In this document: positions 1 to 8,022 of the stretch, in pieces
Position numbering within the stretch: position 1 is the first letter of the stretch
Layout of the letters: each line of letters begins with the position of its first letter
Assembly: GCA_944324405.1 (NCBI GenBank)
Contig: CALUWF010000011.1
Span: 1-44,906, forward strand
Origin: Candidatus Gastranaerophilales bacterium
GTDB taxonomy: Bacteria > Cyanobacteriota > Vampirovibrionia > Gastranaerophilales > Gastranaerophilaceae
DNA: 44,906 nt
Direction: 5' to 3'
Program-made: the position numbers and the translations under genes
The notes under the pieces: generated by a model
Database searches by the model: none
What the model was told of the DNA's origin: nothing
Seen by the model: only the letters and a program-made list of their open reading frames with translations

Positions 1-2058
1 AAGAAAAATTTTGCAAAACCCCAGCAGGAACAAAAGCAGCCTCAGAAACCAAAAAAAGAAGAAGAAGCTAAAAATGCCCCTGCTGCACCAAGAGTTCCGA
101 TTAAGCGTCATATAATTTCTCAGGATATATACGCAAATCAAGATTCAAGAAATAAAAAGAAGAAAAAAGAGCGCGGCTACAATAACAAAGAGGAAGAGCA
201 GGAAAGAATAAGCCTTGAAAAAGCCGTACAGTCAAAGCATAAAAAGCATGTTCAGGAAACACAGGCAGTCGAAGAGGTTAAGTCGGTAGTAATCAATCGT
301 CCGATGACCGTGGGTGAATTATCTGAAAAAATCAAAAAAACTCCCGCTGAAATAATCAAATTTTTGATGATGCAGGGAATTATGGTAACTGTAAATTCGC
401 CGATTGACGTTGATACCGCTAAAAAAGCAGCACAAAACTTTGAAATTGAAGTTTTGGATGAAGATATCGATGCATTCATTGAAGAAGAAACAATGAAAGA
501 AGAAAAAAACAAATACCTTCTTAATGCAGATGAAAGCATGCTTGTAAAACGCGCTCCCGTAGTTACTATTATGGGACATGTTGACCATGGTAAAACAACC
601 CTTCTTGATTCAATCCGTGCTTCAAAGCATAAAATTGTATCTACCGAAGTAGGCGGCATCACTCAAAGCATCGGTGCTTATACGGTTTGGCTAAATGACA
701 GGAAAATTGTTTTTATAGATACCCCGGGCCATGAGGCCTTTACCCAGATGAGAGCACGCGGAGCACAGTCAACGGATATTGCAATACTTGTTGTTGCGGC
801 AGATGACGGAGTTATGCCCCAGACAATTGAAGCCATAAACCATGCAAAATCGGCCAATGTTCCGATTATTGTTGCGGTAAATAAAATGGATAAGCCTGAT
901 GCGGATCCGGACAGGGTTTTACAGCAATTAACAGAACATGGGCTAATACCTGAAAAATGGGGCGGCGATACAATTTGCGTTCCTGTTTCAGCTCTTCAAA
1001 AAACAGGTATTGACGAGCTGTTAGAATATATTTTGCTCGTTGCGGATATGCAAGAACTTAAAGCGGTTGAAAAATGCCCTGCAACAGGTGTCATTATTGA
1101 GGCAAATCTTGATAAGGGCAAGGGGCCGGTCGCAACTATGCTTGTACAAAACGGCACTTTAAAGATTGGCGATTCAATCGTTGTGGGTACCGTCGGCGGC
1201 AAGGTGCGCGCATTGCTTGATGACTCAGGAAGACGGGTTAAAAGTGCAGGGCCTTCCACCCCTGTTGAAATCCTGGGACTTAATGAAGTTCCGCAGGCGG
1301 GTGACAGCTTTGAAGCGGTTGCAAACGAAAAAGTTATGCGCCAAATTGTTGAAGAGCGCAAGCAAAAAGAACGCTCTACGCGCCTTGAAGCAATGACTGC
1401 GGCACATATTAAAAAAGAAACGCTCAACAATGACGAGATTAAAAACCTTAATCTTATCATTAAAGCAAATACCCATGGTTCTGCGGAAGCTGTTTCGCAA
1501 GCAATACAGAATGTTAAATCTTCAAAAGTTATCCCTAAAATTATCCATGTCGGCGTAGGTGATATTTCAGAAGCGGACGTCATGCTTGCAAGTGCATCGG
1601 GTGCCATAATTCTTGGCTTTACGGTAAAAGAAGATGCAAATGCTCTTGCGGCTGCGGAAAAAGAAAAAGTGCAGATTAAAAAATATGACATTATTTATCA
1701 GGTTTTGGAAGACGTTGAAAAAACAATGCTCTCGCTGCTTGAACCTGTAATTGAAGAAATAGAACTCGGCAAAGCAGAAGTCAGACAAGTATTCACGGTT
1801 GGTAAAACCAATCGTATTGCAGGCTGTTATGTACTTGAAGGTAAAATTGTCCGCTCAAAAACAGCAGTACTTGTAAGAAACGGAGTACAAATTTACAAGG
1901 GCGAAATTGACCAGCTCAAACGCTTTAAAGATGATGTTAAAGAAGTTGCCTCAGGCTTTGAATGCGGTATTTCGTTTGCTAAATTTAACGACATTCAGGA
2001 AGGCGACATAATTGAAGTTTCCACTACAAAAGAAGTTGAGAGAGTAACTCTGGTATAG
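1..2058 (+). CDS. infB: Translation initiation factor IF-2 (5' end outside window)
   Basis: This is the GTPase that places initiator fMet-tRNA in the 30S P site and promotes subunit joining. The frame is open from base 1, so the gene begins upstream. Bases 1-300 encode the Lys/Glu/Gln-rich, low-complexity linker typical of the IF-2 N-terminus, and [10 protein letters not shown] at 304 starts the conserved IF2_N domain; ATG 304 is therefore internal. G-domain motifs are complete: G1 GHVDHGKT (571-597), G2 GGITQ (about 652), G3 DTPGH (718-732), G4 NKMD (880-891) and G5 SAL. Domains II-IV follow to a stop at 2058. The gene leads a co-directional run infB-rbfA-truB, a very common bacterial order. 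Identity is near certain; only the extent of the missing 5' end is unknown. Confidence 0.97.
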   Translation, partial: KKNFAKPQQEQKQPQKPKKEEEAKNAPAAPRVPIKRHIISQDIYANQDSRNKKKKKERGYNNKEEEQERISLEKAVQSKHKKHVQETQAVEEVKSVVINRPMTVGELSEKIKKTPAEIIKFLMMQGIMVTVNSPIDVDTAKKAAQNFEIEVLDEDIDAFIEEETMKEEKNKYLLNADESMLVKRAPVVTIMGHVDHGKTTLLDSIRASKHKIVSTEVGGITQSIGAYTVWLNDRKIVFIDTPGHEAFTQMRARGAQSTDIAILVVAADDGVMPQTIEAINHAKSANVPIIVAVNKMDKPDADPDRVLQQLTEHGLIPEKWGGDTICVPVSALQKTGIDELLEYILLVADMQELKAVEKCPATGVIIEANLDKGKGPVATMLVQNGTLKIGDSIVVGTVGGKVRALLDDSGRRVKSAGPSTPVEILGLNEVPQAGDSFEAVANEKVMRQIVEERKQKERSTRLEAMTAAHIKKETLNNDEIKNLNLIIKANTHGSAEAVSQAIQNVKSSKVIPKIIHVGVGDISEADVMLASASGAIILGFTVKEDANALAAAEKEKVQIKKYDIIYQVLEDVEKTMLSLLEPVIEEIELGKAEVRQVFTVGKTNRIAGCYVLEGKIVRSKTAVLVRNGVQIYKGEIDQLKRFKDDVKEVASGFECGISFAKFNDIQEGDIIEVSTTKEVERVTLV

Positions 2059-2067
2059 GAATTTAAA

Positions 2068-2421
2068 ATGTCTTTAAGAAATGAAAGAGTAAGAAAAGCC
2101 CTTATGCGCGAAATTTCAGACATTTTGCGCACCGAAATAAAAGATCCCAATATTGCGGGAATTGTTTCAATAACAGATGTTGACGTTTCTCCCGATAATT
2201 CTGCGGCAAGAGTTTTCTACAGTGTATTTGGCGATGAAGCAACCAAAGATAAAACACGCGCTGCGCTTGAAAGGGATACGGCACGAATTCGCCATGCCGT
2301 GGGTCAGAGAATTCGCCTGCGCCATACCCCGTCTTTACTTTTTATACTTGACGAATCTTTGGAGCGGGGTGCTAAAATTACCCAGTTAATCGATAAAATC
2401 TCGCGCGGCGAAATAAAATGA
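2068..2421 (+). CDS. rbfA: Ribosome-binding factor A
   Basis: RbfA is a small KH-fold factor that binds immature 30S subunits and helps 16S rRNA 5'-end maturation, especially in the cold. The 117-aa product has the usual length. It starts with the conserved RNERVRKALMREISDIL helix and contains RTEIKDPNIAG, VSITDVDVSPD and a C-terminal RIRLRHTPSLLFILDESLERG block, all family signatures. It starts 9 bases after infB stops, and its TGA shares four bases (ATGA, 2418-2421) with the start of truB, so the three genes are very likely co-transcribed and translationally coupled. Confidence 0.95.
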   Translation: MSLRNERVRKALMREISDILRTEIKDPNIAGIVSITDVDVSPDNSAARVFYSVFGDEATKDKTRAALERDTARIRHAVGQRIRLRHTPSLLFILDESLERGAKITQLIDKISRGEIK

Positions 2422-3287
2422 TAAATATGACCCAAAAGGGCTGCTTTTTGAATATTTTTAAAGAAAAAGGCATTACTTCGTTTGATGTCATTTATAAACT
2501 GCGTAAAATTTTAAATATTAAAAAAATAGGACACTCGGGCACTTTAGACCCGCTTGCACAAGGTGTTTTGCAGGTTGCGGTTGGGAATTGTACCAGGCTT
2601 TTGGAGTATTTGAGCGATGATAAAGAGTATTGTGCCAAAATAAAATTTGGCTATATATCTCAAACAGATGACGAGGAAGGTGAAAAAACTTTTATTTCAA
2701 AGCCCGATTTTGATATTAATTTGCTAAATTCAACGCTAAGTTCTTTTGCGGGAAAAATTTCTCAAATACCGCCAAAGTATTGCGCGCTTAAGGTCGGCGG
2801 GAAAAAACTTTGTGATATTGCACGCAAAAACGAAGAACTGCCTGAAATTTCTCCAAGAGAGGTTGAGATTTTTAATATTAAACTTTTAAATTTTGCGCCT
2901 CCTGATGAGGCGGAAATTTTTGTACATTGCTCAAAGGGCACATATATTCGCTCTCTTGTCAGGGATTTAGGCCAAAAGCTCGGCTGCGGCGCCTATATGA
3001 GTAATCTTACAAGGACTCGTGCAGGTAATTTTAAAATAGAAAATTCGCACAAAATAAATGATGATATTTTAAAATACGCGCTTAATCCGGTTGATGTTTT
3101 AAATCTTAACAAAATTGAAATAAACGAACAACAATACAAAAGGGTTATAAACGGCAACCCGCTTGAATTTGACAGATGTACAGAAAATAATAAAAAATAT
3201 ATGCTTGTTTTTAATAACACTCTTGTGTCAATTGCAAATTTATCGGATAATATATTAAAGATGGAAAAAGTTTTCAAAACGGAGTGA
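2418..3287 (+). CDS. truB: tRNA pseudouridine(55) synthase
   Basis: TruB isomerises U55 in the T-loop of tRNAs. The catalytic motif GHSGTLDPLAQGVL is present, with the nucleophilic Asp at residue 44. The N-terminal KEKGITSFDVIYKLRK and the later KCSKGTYIRSLVRDLGQKLGCGAYMSNL-type segment (seen as CSKGTYIRSLVRDLG) are family signatures. At 289 aa it is normal length. The start at 2418 overlaps the rbfA stop as ATGA; a second in-frame ATG at 2427 is possible. The C-terminal tail after about residue 220 is poorly conserved, as expected. Confidence 0.95.
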   Translation: MINMTQKGCFLNIFKEKGITSFDVIYKLRKILNIKKIGHSGTLDPLAQGVLQVAVGNCTRLLEYLSDDKEYCAKIKFGYISQTDDEEGEKTFISKPDFDINLLNSTLSSFAGKISQIPPKYCALKVGGKKLCDIARKNEELPEISPREVEIFNIKLLNFAPPDEAEIFVHCSKGTYIRSLVRDLGQKLGCGAYMSNLTRTRAGNFKIENSHKINDDILKYALNPVDVLNLNKIEINEQQYKRVINGNPLEFDRCTENNKKYMLVFNNTLVSIANLSDNILKMEKVFKTE

Positions 3288-3294
3288 TTTTAAA

Positions 3295-3870
3295 ATGGGT
3301 GTTTTTATAAGAACATTGATTGTCTGCCTGATTATTTGCGCCGGATATTACTTTTATGTATTTTTGGGCAAAGAAAGTTACCAGCCCCTTGATACAAATA
3401 AAACAACCGTAAGTCAAAGCAGCAATGAGCACAATCGCGCGCCCGAACCAAAGACTCCCGAAGACAAAGTTCCTCAAGCGCAAGTGCAGAAAATGAAAAT
3501 TTGTTTTTTGTCAAATGACAGCAGTGTGCATTATGTCGAGCGCGAAACTAAAACCGCTACTCTCGAGGGCGCAATAAACGAGCTTTTAAAAGGGCCTTCA
3601 AAATATGAAAAGGCTCATGGCGTATACTCGGAAATTCCCGAGGATGTTAAGCTTATGTGGGTAAAAGATGAAAACGGCAAAATAATAGTTAACCTTACGA
3701 GAAATTTTGAATATGGCGGCGGCACAAACAGTATCGAAAGCAGGATTAAGCAGCTAAAATTAACCGTCGATTCATTTAACCTTAAAAAGCCCGTGTATCT
3801 TTATCTTGACGGCAAGCAGGTTGAATATATGGGCGGAGAAGGGATTTATATCGAACAGCCGCTCAATTAA
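3295..3870 (+). CDS. GerMN-domain membrane-anchored protein
   Basis: The 191-aa protein has one N-terminal membrane anchor (residues 4-25, without a lipobox cysteine), a polar Ser/Pro/Lys linker to about residue 68, and a C-terminal GerMN-type domain. That domain is recognised by KICFLSND at its start, ATLEGAINELLKGPS, and the closing VDSFNLKKPVYLYLDGKQVEYMGG. GerMN domains occur in spore proteins but also widely in non-sporulating Cyanobacteria and relatives, where the role is envelope-related and unclear. It lies 7 bases after truB and is likely in the infB operon. Its stop overlaps the convergent fucosyltransferase gene by four bases, leaving no room for an intergenic terminator. Confidence 0.8.
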   Translation: MGVFIRTLIVCLIICAGYYFYVFLGKESYQPLDTNKTTVSQSSNEHNRAPEPKTPEDKVPQAQVQKMKICFLSNDSSVHYVERETKTATLEGAINELLKGPSKYEKAHGVYSEIPEDVKLMWVKDENGKIIVNLTRNFEYGGGTNSIESRIKQLKLTVDSFNLKKPVYLYLDGKQVEYMGGEGIYIEQPLN

Positions 3871-4700
3871 ACTTTTATTTTAACCCAGGACGCAGGTATC
3901 ATATCTTTGTCGCAAATGCCTGAGTCTTTCGTGAGCCACCTCGAAGGTGATACAACAATTTTTTGAGGTGAATTATTCAGCCATGCCGCCCACCAGGAAA
4001 ACGAAGAGTTTGCAACAATGTTGTGCTTACAATTTTTCATAAAGTACATATCTTCCTGCCAATTTGCATTTTTTACAAAAGTATATGCGTATTTTTCGGG
4101 CAGATATTCGTGCGTTTTTTCTATTTCATCGGAAAATACGAAAAACATAGGGTTTTCAACTTGCGCACAAATGTATTCAAGTGCTTTTTTGTAGTATTCT
4201 TTTGTGCATAGAAAGTAAATTCTTTTGTACTCTTCATTGTTAATATAATCGCCAAGCCGCAAATTTACACTTACGGAATTTGTATTTCTTATTTTTTGTA
4301 TGATATCGGCATTTTCTATAAAATCAAGATTTTTGAATTCAAAAAGTTCTAAAATGTCATCCCTTATATGCCCAAAATATTTTTCGCTCTGCCAGTAACC
4401 TTTTAAATAAGCGCTGTGTCTGATTTTTAAAATTTCGGGGTAAAAAGTTTTTTTCTTGTCTTTAAAAAGAGTTTTTCCGAAGAAATGTTTTTTGTTAAGC
4501 TCTTTTATATCGTCTTCACTTGCATAATTTATCTTAAATCCGAATTTTTCAAGTTCAAAATTTCTTGTTTTATATTCCCTAAAAGCGGATAAATCAACAT
4601 AGAGAATTGCATTTGCGGCTTTTGATGCAGCGTATCCTGCTGCATATTGAAACATTTGGTTCCCTACTCCGCCATACAAATTTGTTATAATTTTATTCAT
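3867..4700 (-). CDS. Alpha-1,2-fucosyltransferase-like glycosyltransferase (GT11)
   Basis: GT11 enzymes transfer L-fucose from GDP-fucose, usually alpha-1,2 to galactose, making H-type or Lewis b/y-like caps on bacterial surface glycans. The 277-aa product shows the GT11 N-terminal motif GGVGNQMFQYAAGYA, the segment VSVNLRLGDYINNEEY corresponding to the HxRRxD donor-binding motif, FVFSDE, and the C-terminal NSSFSWWAAWLN block. In the donor motif the usual His is Asn and the second Arg is Leu; the central Arg and the Asp remain. It lies 30 bases downstream of a LuxR-type regulator in the same direction. A GT10 fucosyltransferase is encoded at 38171-39100. Family assignment is strong; acceptor and linkage are inferred. 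Confidence 0.88.
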   Translation of the reverse strand: MNKIITNLYGGVGNQMFQYAAGYAASKAANAILYVDLSAFREYKTRNFELEKFGFKINYASEDDIKELNKKHFFGKTLFKDKKKTFYPEILKIRHSAYLKGYWQSEKYFGHIRDDILELFEFKNLDFIENADIIQKIRNTNSVSVNLRLGDYINNEEYKRIYFLCTKEYYKKALEYICAQVENPMFFVFSDEIEKTHEYLPEKYAYTFVKNANWQEDMYFMKNCKHNIVANSSFSWWAAWLNNSPQKIVVSPSRWLTKDSGICDKDMIPASWVKIKV

Positions 4701-4730
4701 ATTTTTAAGTTATCATAAATCAAATTTTAT

Positions 4731-5456
4731 TTATATATCTTTTTTAAGTTCAGATATATAAAGCTGATTTTGGATTTTCAGATATACTTCGTATTTGTTT
4801 GAAACCCCGGTCTTTTTATAGATATTTGACATGTGTTTTTTAACGGTGTGACGCGAGATATTAAGAAGCTCGGCTGCTTCTTCTTGGCTTTTTGTATTTA
4901 AAACGGCACTAAATGTCTTTGACTGCGATTTAGTTAGGGTAATTTGTTCATCCATCGGCTTATCAATGTGTACCGGTGTGATTTTATTTCCTGTTGCACA
5001 TATAACTCTTCTTATAAATGCATTTAAGTTTTTATCAAATCCCGCGCCATATTCAGCAACATCATTAATAACATCTATTATTTTTTCAATTCCGCTGCTT
5101 TGTGCAACATAGCCTCTTGCGCCCGAGTTAAAGGAGTGTAAAAATTCAAAATCATCCGGATTAAGCGCGACTATAATTTGCTTTGCAAGCGGAAAATCTT
5201 TACTTGTCCTTGTTAAAAGTTCCGAGTTTTTCTTCAAGTCTTCAAAAGATGAAAATATTATTATATCAGGATTTATCGACTTTGCCCTGTCGCTAAAAGT
5301 TTCATATGTTGCCTCTCCTTCTATTATATATTTTCCTGTTTTTCTTATATCATCGCGAAGTTTTATGCGGTTTAACAGATTATTATCGACAATAAAAATA
5401 CTCTTTCTTTTCTTGGTATTGCTGAAAATATCGCCATGCTGCTTCATTGTATTCAT
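4731..5456 (-). CDS. LuxR/NarL-type transcription regulator with degenerate receiver
   Basis: The 241-aa protein has an N-terminal receiver-like fold (about residues 18-135) and a C-terminal LuxR/GerE helix-turn-helix (about 170-230; LTKSQSKTFSAVL, then EEAAELLNISRHTVKKHMSNIYKKTG). The receiver appears unable to be phosphorylated: the strand that should end in the acceptor Asp reads PDIIIFSS, with Ser in that position, and the conserved Lys after GARGYV is Gln. The acidic pair after strand 1 is reduced to VDNN. Such pseudo-receivers are known in atypical response regulators that respond to ligands or protein partners. No histidine kinase gene is nearby. The GT11 gene follows by 30 bases and may be a target or co-transcribed partner. 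The start at 5456 has no strong Shine-Dalgarno; ATG 5447 (residue 4) is an alternative. Confidence 0.85.
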   Translation of the reverse strand: MNTMKQHGDIFSNTKKRKSIFIVDNNLLNRIKLRDDIRKTGKYIIEGEATYETFSDRAKSINPDIIIFSSFEDLKKNSELLTRTSKDFPLAKQIIVALNPDDFEFLHSFNSGARGYVAQSSGIEKIIDVINDVAEYGAGFDKNLNAFIRRVICATGNKITPVHIDKPMDEQITLTKSQSKTFSAVLNTKSQEEAAELLNISRHTVKKHMSNIYKKTGVSNKYEVYLKIQNQLYISELKKDI

Positions 5457-5641
5457 ATAAATATCGCTTTCATGTAAATTTCACCTATATGTAAATAAAA
5501 TATACATATAATTTTTTTTGCCATTTGGAACATAATTTGAATAAATATTTTTTTAAAATTCAAATATAGCTGATTTTTAAGCTTAACATTTTGTTACATT
5601 AAACCCGGATTGTTTTGTGAGTTTTATATTAAAATATTTTT
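5457..5641. promoter_or_regulatory. Divergent intergenic region with two dyads and direct repeats
   Basis: This 185-base AT-rich spacer separates the minus-strand LuxR-type regulator from the plus-strand C_GCAxxG_C_C gene. It holds a perfect 8-bp inverted repeat TATATGTA/TACATATA (5486-5493 and 5503-5510, 9-nt gap), two direct ATGTAAAT copies (5472-5479 and 5489-5496), and a second inverted repeat ATTTGAAT/ATTCAAAT (5535-5542 and 5558-5565, 15-nt gap). These are candidate binding sites, perhaps for the regulator itself. AT-rich DNA yields such repeats easily, so function is unproven. Just upstream of the plus gene, TAAAAT (5630-5635) lies six bases from its ATG. Confidence 0.4.
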
Positions 5642-6091
5642 ATGAAAGACTATGCTGAAATTGCGGCAAAAAATTTTCACTCAGGCTATAATTGCGCTCA
5701 GGCCGTTTTTGCCGCCTTTTGTGACAGATATAATATGGATGAAAAAACCGCCCTTAAACTTTCCTCCTCCTTTGGCGGTGGGATGGGCAGGCTAAGAGAG
5801 GTTTGCGGCGCGATGAGTGCGGTGTTTATGATTGCAGGGCTTGAAAAAGGCTATTTTGATGTTACAAATTATGATTTAAAAGCTGCCCATTATAAATTTA
5901 TACAAGAGCTGGCGGCAGATTTTAGGGAAAAATTTAATACAATAATTTGCAGAGAACTTTTAAATTTGCCTAAAGGCCCGGATGCCCCTGAGCCTCTGGA
6001 GAGAACCAAAGAATATTACGCTCACAGGCCTTGTGAAAAATTTATACGTTATGCGGCCCAAATTGTCCAGAATAAAATTTTGGATAAATAA
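5642..6091 (+). CDS. C_GCAxxG_C_C family redox protein
   Basis: The 149-aa protein carries all signature cysteines of the C_GCAxxG_C_C family: NCAQAVF near residue 19, GGGMGRLREVCGAMSA (the GCAxxG-like core, here VCGAMSA), IICRELL, and RPCEKFIRYAA near the C-terminus. The family is frequent in anaerobes and is presumed to bind a metal or cluster or act in thiol redox chemistry; the reaction is not established. No Shine-Dalgarno is visible before ATG 5642, and a TAAAAT hexamer ends six bases before it, suggesting a very short or absent leader. It precedes the NifU-like/GGGtGRT pair but is separated by 112 bases. Confidence 0.85.
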   Translation: MKDYAEIAAKNFHSGYNCAQAVFAAFCDRYNMDEKTALKLSSSFGGGMGRLREVCGAMSAVFMIAGLEKGYFDVTNYDLKAAHYKFIQELAADFREKFNTIICRELLNLPKGPDAPEPLERTKEYYAHRPCEKFIRYAAQIVQNKILDK

Positions 6092-6126
6092 TTTTTCAGC
6101 ATGCCTCATATCTTGCGTGTTTATTG

Positions 6127-6132
6127 TATAAT
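6127..6132 (+). promoter_or_regulatory. Candidate -10 box before the NifU-like/GGGtGRT pair
   Basis: A perfect TATAAT sits 71 bases upstream of the NifU-like start in the 112-base intergenic stretch; the same 10-mer ATTGTATAAT also occurs before the gene at 21580. No convincing -35 hexamer is visible at 16-18 bases. The downstream gene has a strong AAGGAGG-type Shine-Dalgarno at about 6193-6199. Confidence 0.3.
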
Positions 6133-6203
6133 TTTGTCATAGCCATGCGGCTTTTTAATGAATTTATCTACATTTATATACTGTAATTTTATAAGGAGGT
6201 AAA

Positions 6204-6905
6204 ATGGGTAAAATAGAAATTACGCATGAAATCGAAGAAAAATGCTGCGTACACCGCGGTGTAAAGGGTGTTCCCGCTCCCATACCGCAAGAAGGCGAAT
6301 GGACAAAATGTAAAGAAATAAAAGACATATCCGGTCTTACACACGGCTGCGGCTGCTGTGCGCCTCAACAAGGCACTTGCAAGTTAACACTTAACGTTAA
6401 AGAAGGGGTTATACAGGAAGCGCTTGTTGAAACTCTGGGCTGCTCGGGCATGACTCACTCTGCTGCAATGGCGGGCGAAATTCTTCCCGGCAAGACAATT
6501 CTTGAAGCACTTAATACAGACCTTGTTTGCGATGCAATTAACGTTGCAATGAGAGAGCTCTTCTTGCAAATTGTATACGGTAGAACACAAACGGCATTTT
6601 CAGAAAACGGACTTCCTATCGGTGCGGGCCTTGAAGATTTGGGCAAGGGCCTTCGCTCTCAAGTAGGTACAATACACTCTACAAAACAAAAAGGAGTAAG
6701 GTATCTTGAACTTGCCGAAGGTTACATCCTTGAATTGGGTCTGGATAAAAATGATGAAGTTATCGGATATAAATTTGTAAATTTGGGTAAGGTTATGGAC
6801 GCTATAAAGGCAGGTGTCGACCCCAAAGAAGCATACGAAAAAAATATCGGTACCTACGGCAGATTTGCAGACGCGGTTAAAACCATTGACCCGCGCAAAG
6901 AGTAA
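6204..6905 (+). CDS. NifU-like iron-sulfur scaffold-type protein
   Basis: The 233-aa product resembles the NifU_N/IscU scaffold fold used to assemble Fe-S clusters. Likely ligand cysteines are seen in HGCGCCAPQQGTCKL (about residues 48-60) and VETLGCSGMTHSAAMAGEI (about 75-90). The variant N-terminus, about 40 residues containing KCCVHRG, and the C-terminal half beyond a classical IscU are typical of the version that travels with GGGtGRT proteins. It has a strong Shine-Dalgarno (TAAGGAGGT) and lies 30 bases before the GGGtGRT gene. No cysteine desulfurase or other Isc/Suf gene is present, so it may serve a dedicated partner rather than general cluster supply. The biochemical role is unknown. 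Confidence 0.8.
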   Translation: MGKIEITHEIEEKCCVHRGVKGVPAPIPQEGEWTKCKEIKDISGLTHGCGCCAPQQGTCKLTLNVKEGVIQEALVETLGCSGMTHSAAMAGEILPGKTILEALNTDLVCDAINVAMRELFLQIVYGRTQTAFSENGLPIGAGLEDLGKGLRSQVGTIHSTKQKGVRYLELAEGYILELGLDKNDEVIGYKFVNLGKVMDAIKAGVDPKEAYEKNIGTYGRFADAVKTIDPRKE

Positions 6906-6935
6906 TCAGTTAAATAAGATAAAGGAAATAAAATT

Positions 6936-7937
6936 ATGACAGTAAAATTTGAAGGACAAGACAGGCGCGAGGCTACCTTAAAGAAAGTTTTACCGGAATA
7001 TGGTTTTAATTCTCTGGAAGATGCCCGCGATTTATGCCTTTCAAAAGGCATTGACGTAGATGCAATTGTTAAAGGTATTCAGCCCATTGCATTTGATAAC
7101 GCTTCTTGGGCATACACTCTGGGCTGCGCAATTGCGCTCAAAAAAGGTATTAAAACAGCAGCGGAAGCAGCTGAAGCAATCGGTATCGGACTTCAAGCTT
7201 TTGCAGTACCCGGTTCTGTTGGTGACACAAGAAAAGTCGGACTTGGCCATGGAAATCTTGCTGCAATGCTTTTAAGGGAAGAAACTGACTGTTTTTGCTT
7301 TTTAGCAGGACATGAATCTTTTGCCGCTGCGGAAGGTGCAATAGGAATTGCAAGAAACGCAAATAAGGTAAGAAAATCACCCTTAAGAGTTATATTAAAC
7401 GGGCTTGGTAAGGATGCGGCTTATCTTATTGCAAGGATAAACGGTTTTACCCATGTTGAAACGGAATACAACTATAAAACCGGCGAATTAAAAGTCGTAA
7501 AAGAAACACCTTTTTCGGAAGGCGAAAGAGCAAAGGTTAAATGCTACGGCGCGGATGATGTATCGGAAGGCGTCGCAATTATGATTAAAGAAGGCGTCGA
7601 TGTTTCGATTACCGGTAATTCAACCAATCCGACAAGATTTCAACACCCCGTTGCCGGTACTTATAAAAAATGGTGCTGGGAAAACGGCAAAAAGTATTTC
7701 TCTGTTGCTTCAGGCGGCGGCACTGGCCGTACGCTTCACCCGGATAACGTTGCGGCAGGCCCTGCTTCCTACGGCATGACGGATACAATGGGCAGAATGC
7801 ACTCAGATGCACAATTTGCAGGTTCTTCATCAGTTCCTGCTCACGTTGAAATGATGGGCGTAATCGGCATGGGTAATAACCCGATGGTAGGCGCTACGGT
7901 TGCAGTTGCGGTTGCCGTTGAAAAAGCTATGTCGTAA
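6936..7937 (+). CDS. GGGtGRT family protein, unknown function
   Basis: The 333-aa protein contains the family-defining motif SGGGTGRTLHPDN (about residues 260-272) and other conserved stretches: GSVGDTRKVGLGHGNLAAMLLREETDCFCFLAGHESFAAAEGAIGIA-like (read as GDTRKVGLGHGNLAAML), ITGNSTNPTRFQHPVAGTYKKW, and PAHVEMMGVIGMGNNPMVGA near the end. The family is found in anaerobes and commonly follows a NifU-like gene, as here. No reaction has been assigned as far as I know. It is soluble, with no signal peptide or membrane segment, and is followed by a strong terminator that closes the two-gene unit. Confidence 0.88.
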   Translation: MTVKFEGQDRREATLKKVLPEYGFNSLEDARDLCLSKGIDVDAIVKGIQPIAFDNASWAYTLGCAIALKKGIKTAAEAAEAIGIGLQAFAVPGSVGDTRKVGLGHGNLAAMLLREETDCFCFLAGHESFAAAEGAIGIARNANKVRKSPLRVILNGLGKDAAYLIARINGFTHVETEYNYKTGELKVVKETPFSEGERAKVKCYGADDVSEGVAIMIKEGVDVSITGNSTNPTRFQHPVAGTYKKWCWENGKKYFSVASGGGTGRTLHPDNVAAGPASYGMTDTMGRMHSDAQFAGSSSVPAHVEMMGVIGMGNNPMVGATVAVAVAVEKAMS

Positions 7938-7958
7938 GCTGCCTGATTGCAATTTTAT

Positions 7959-7996
7959 AAAAGCCCGCATGCGTTATTTAACCTGCGGGCTTTTTT
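7959..7996 (+). terminator. Rho-independent terminator after the GGGtGRT gene
   Basis: A perfect 11-bp stem pairs AAAAGCCCGCA (7959-7969) with TGCGGGCTTTT (7984-7994) around a 14-nt loop and runs into six T (7991-7996). It lies between convergent operons and could also act, less efficiently, on the minus-strand apeR-P-Q-O transcript. Confidence 0.9.
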
Positions 7997-8022
7997 GTAA
8001 ATGGAATTAAAGTCAAAATAGC

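Noticed and set aside
252-662. Long minus-strand frame opposite infB
   Set aside because: It is antisense to the conserved IF-2 N-domain and G1 motif, with no family-like sequence or ribosome site.
996-1691. 231-codon minus-strand frame inside infB
   Set aside because: It lies wholly opposite IF-2 domains II-III; its Ser/Ala-rich composition is that of a codon-bias shadow.
3295-3870. Sporulation gene, because of the GerMN domain
   Set aside because: No other sporulation gene is present and the organism looks diderm; GerMN proteins occur in non-sporulating lineages.
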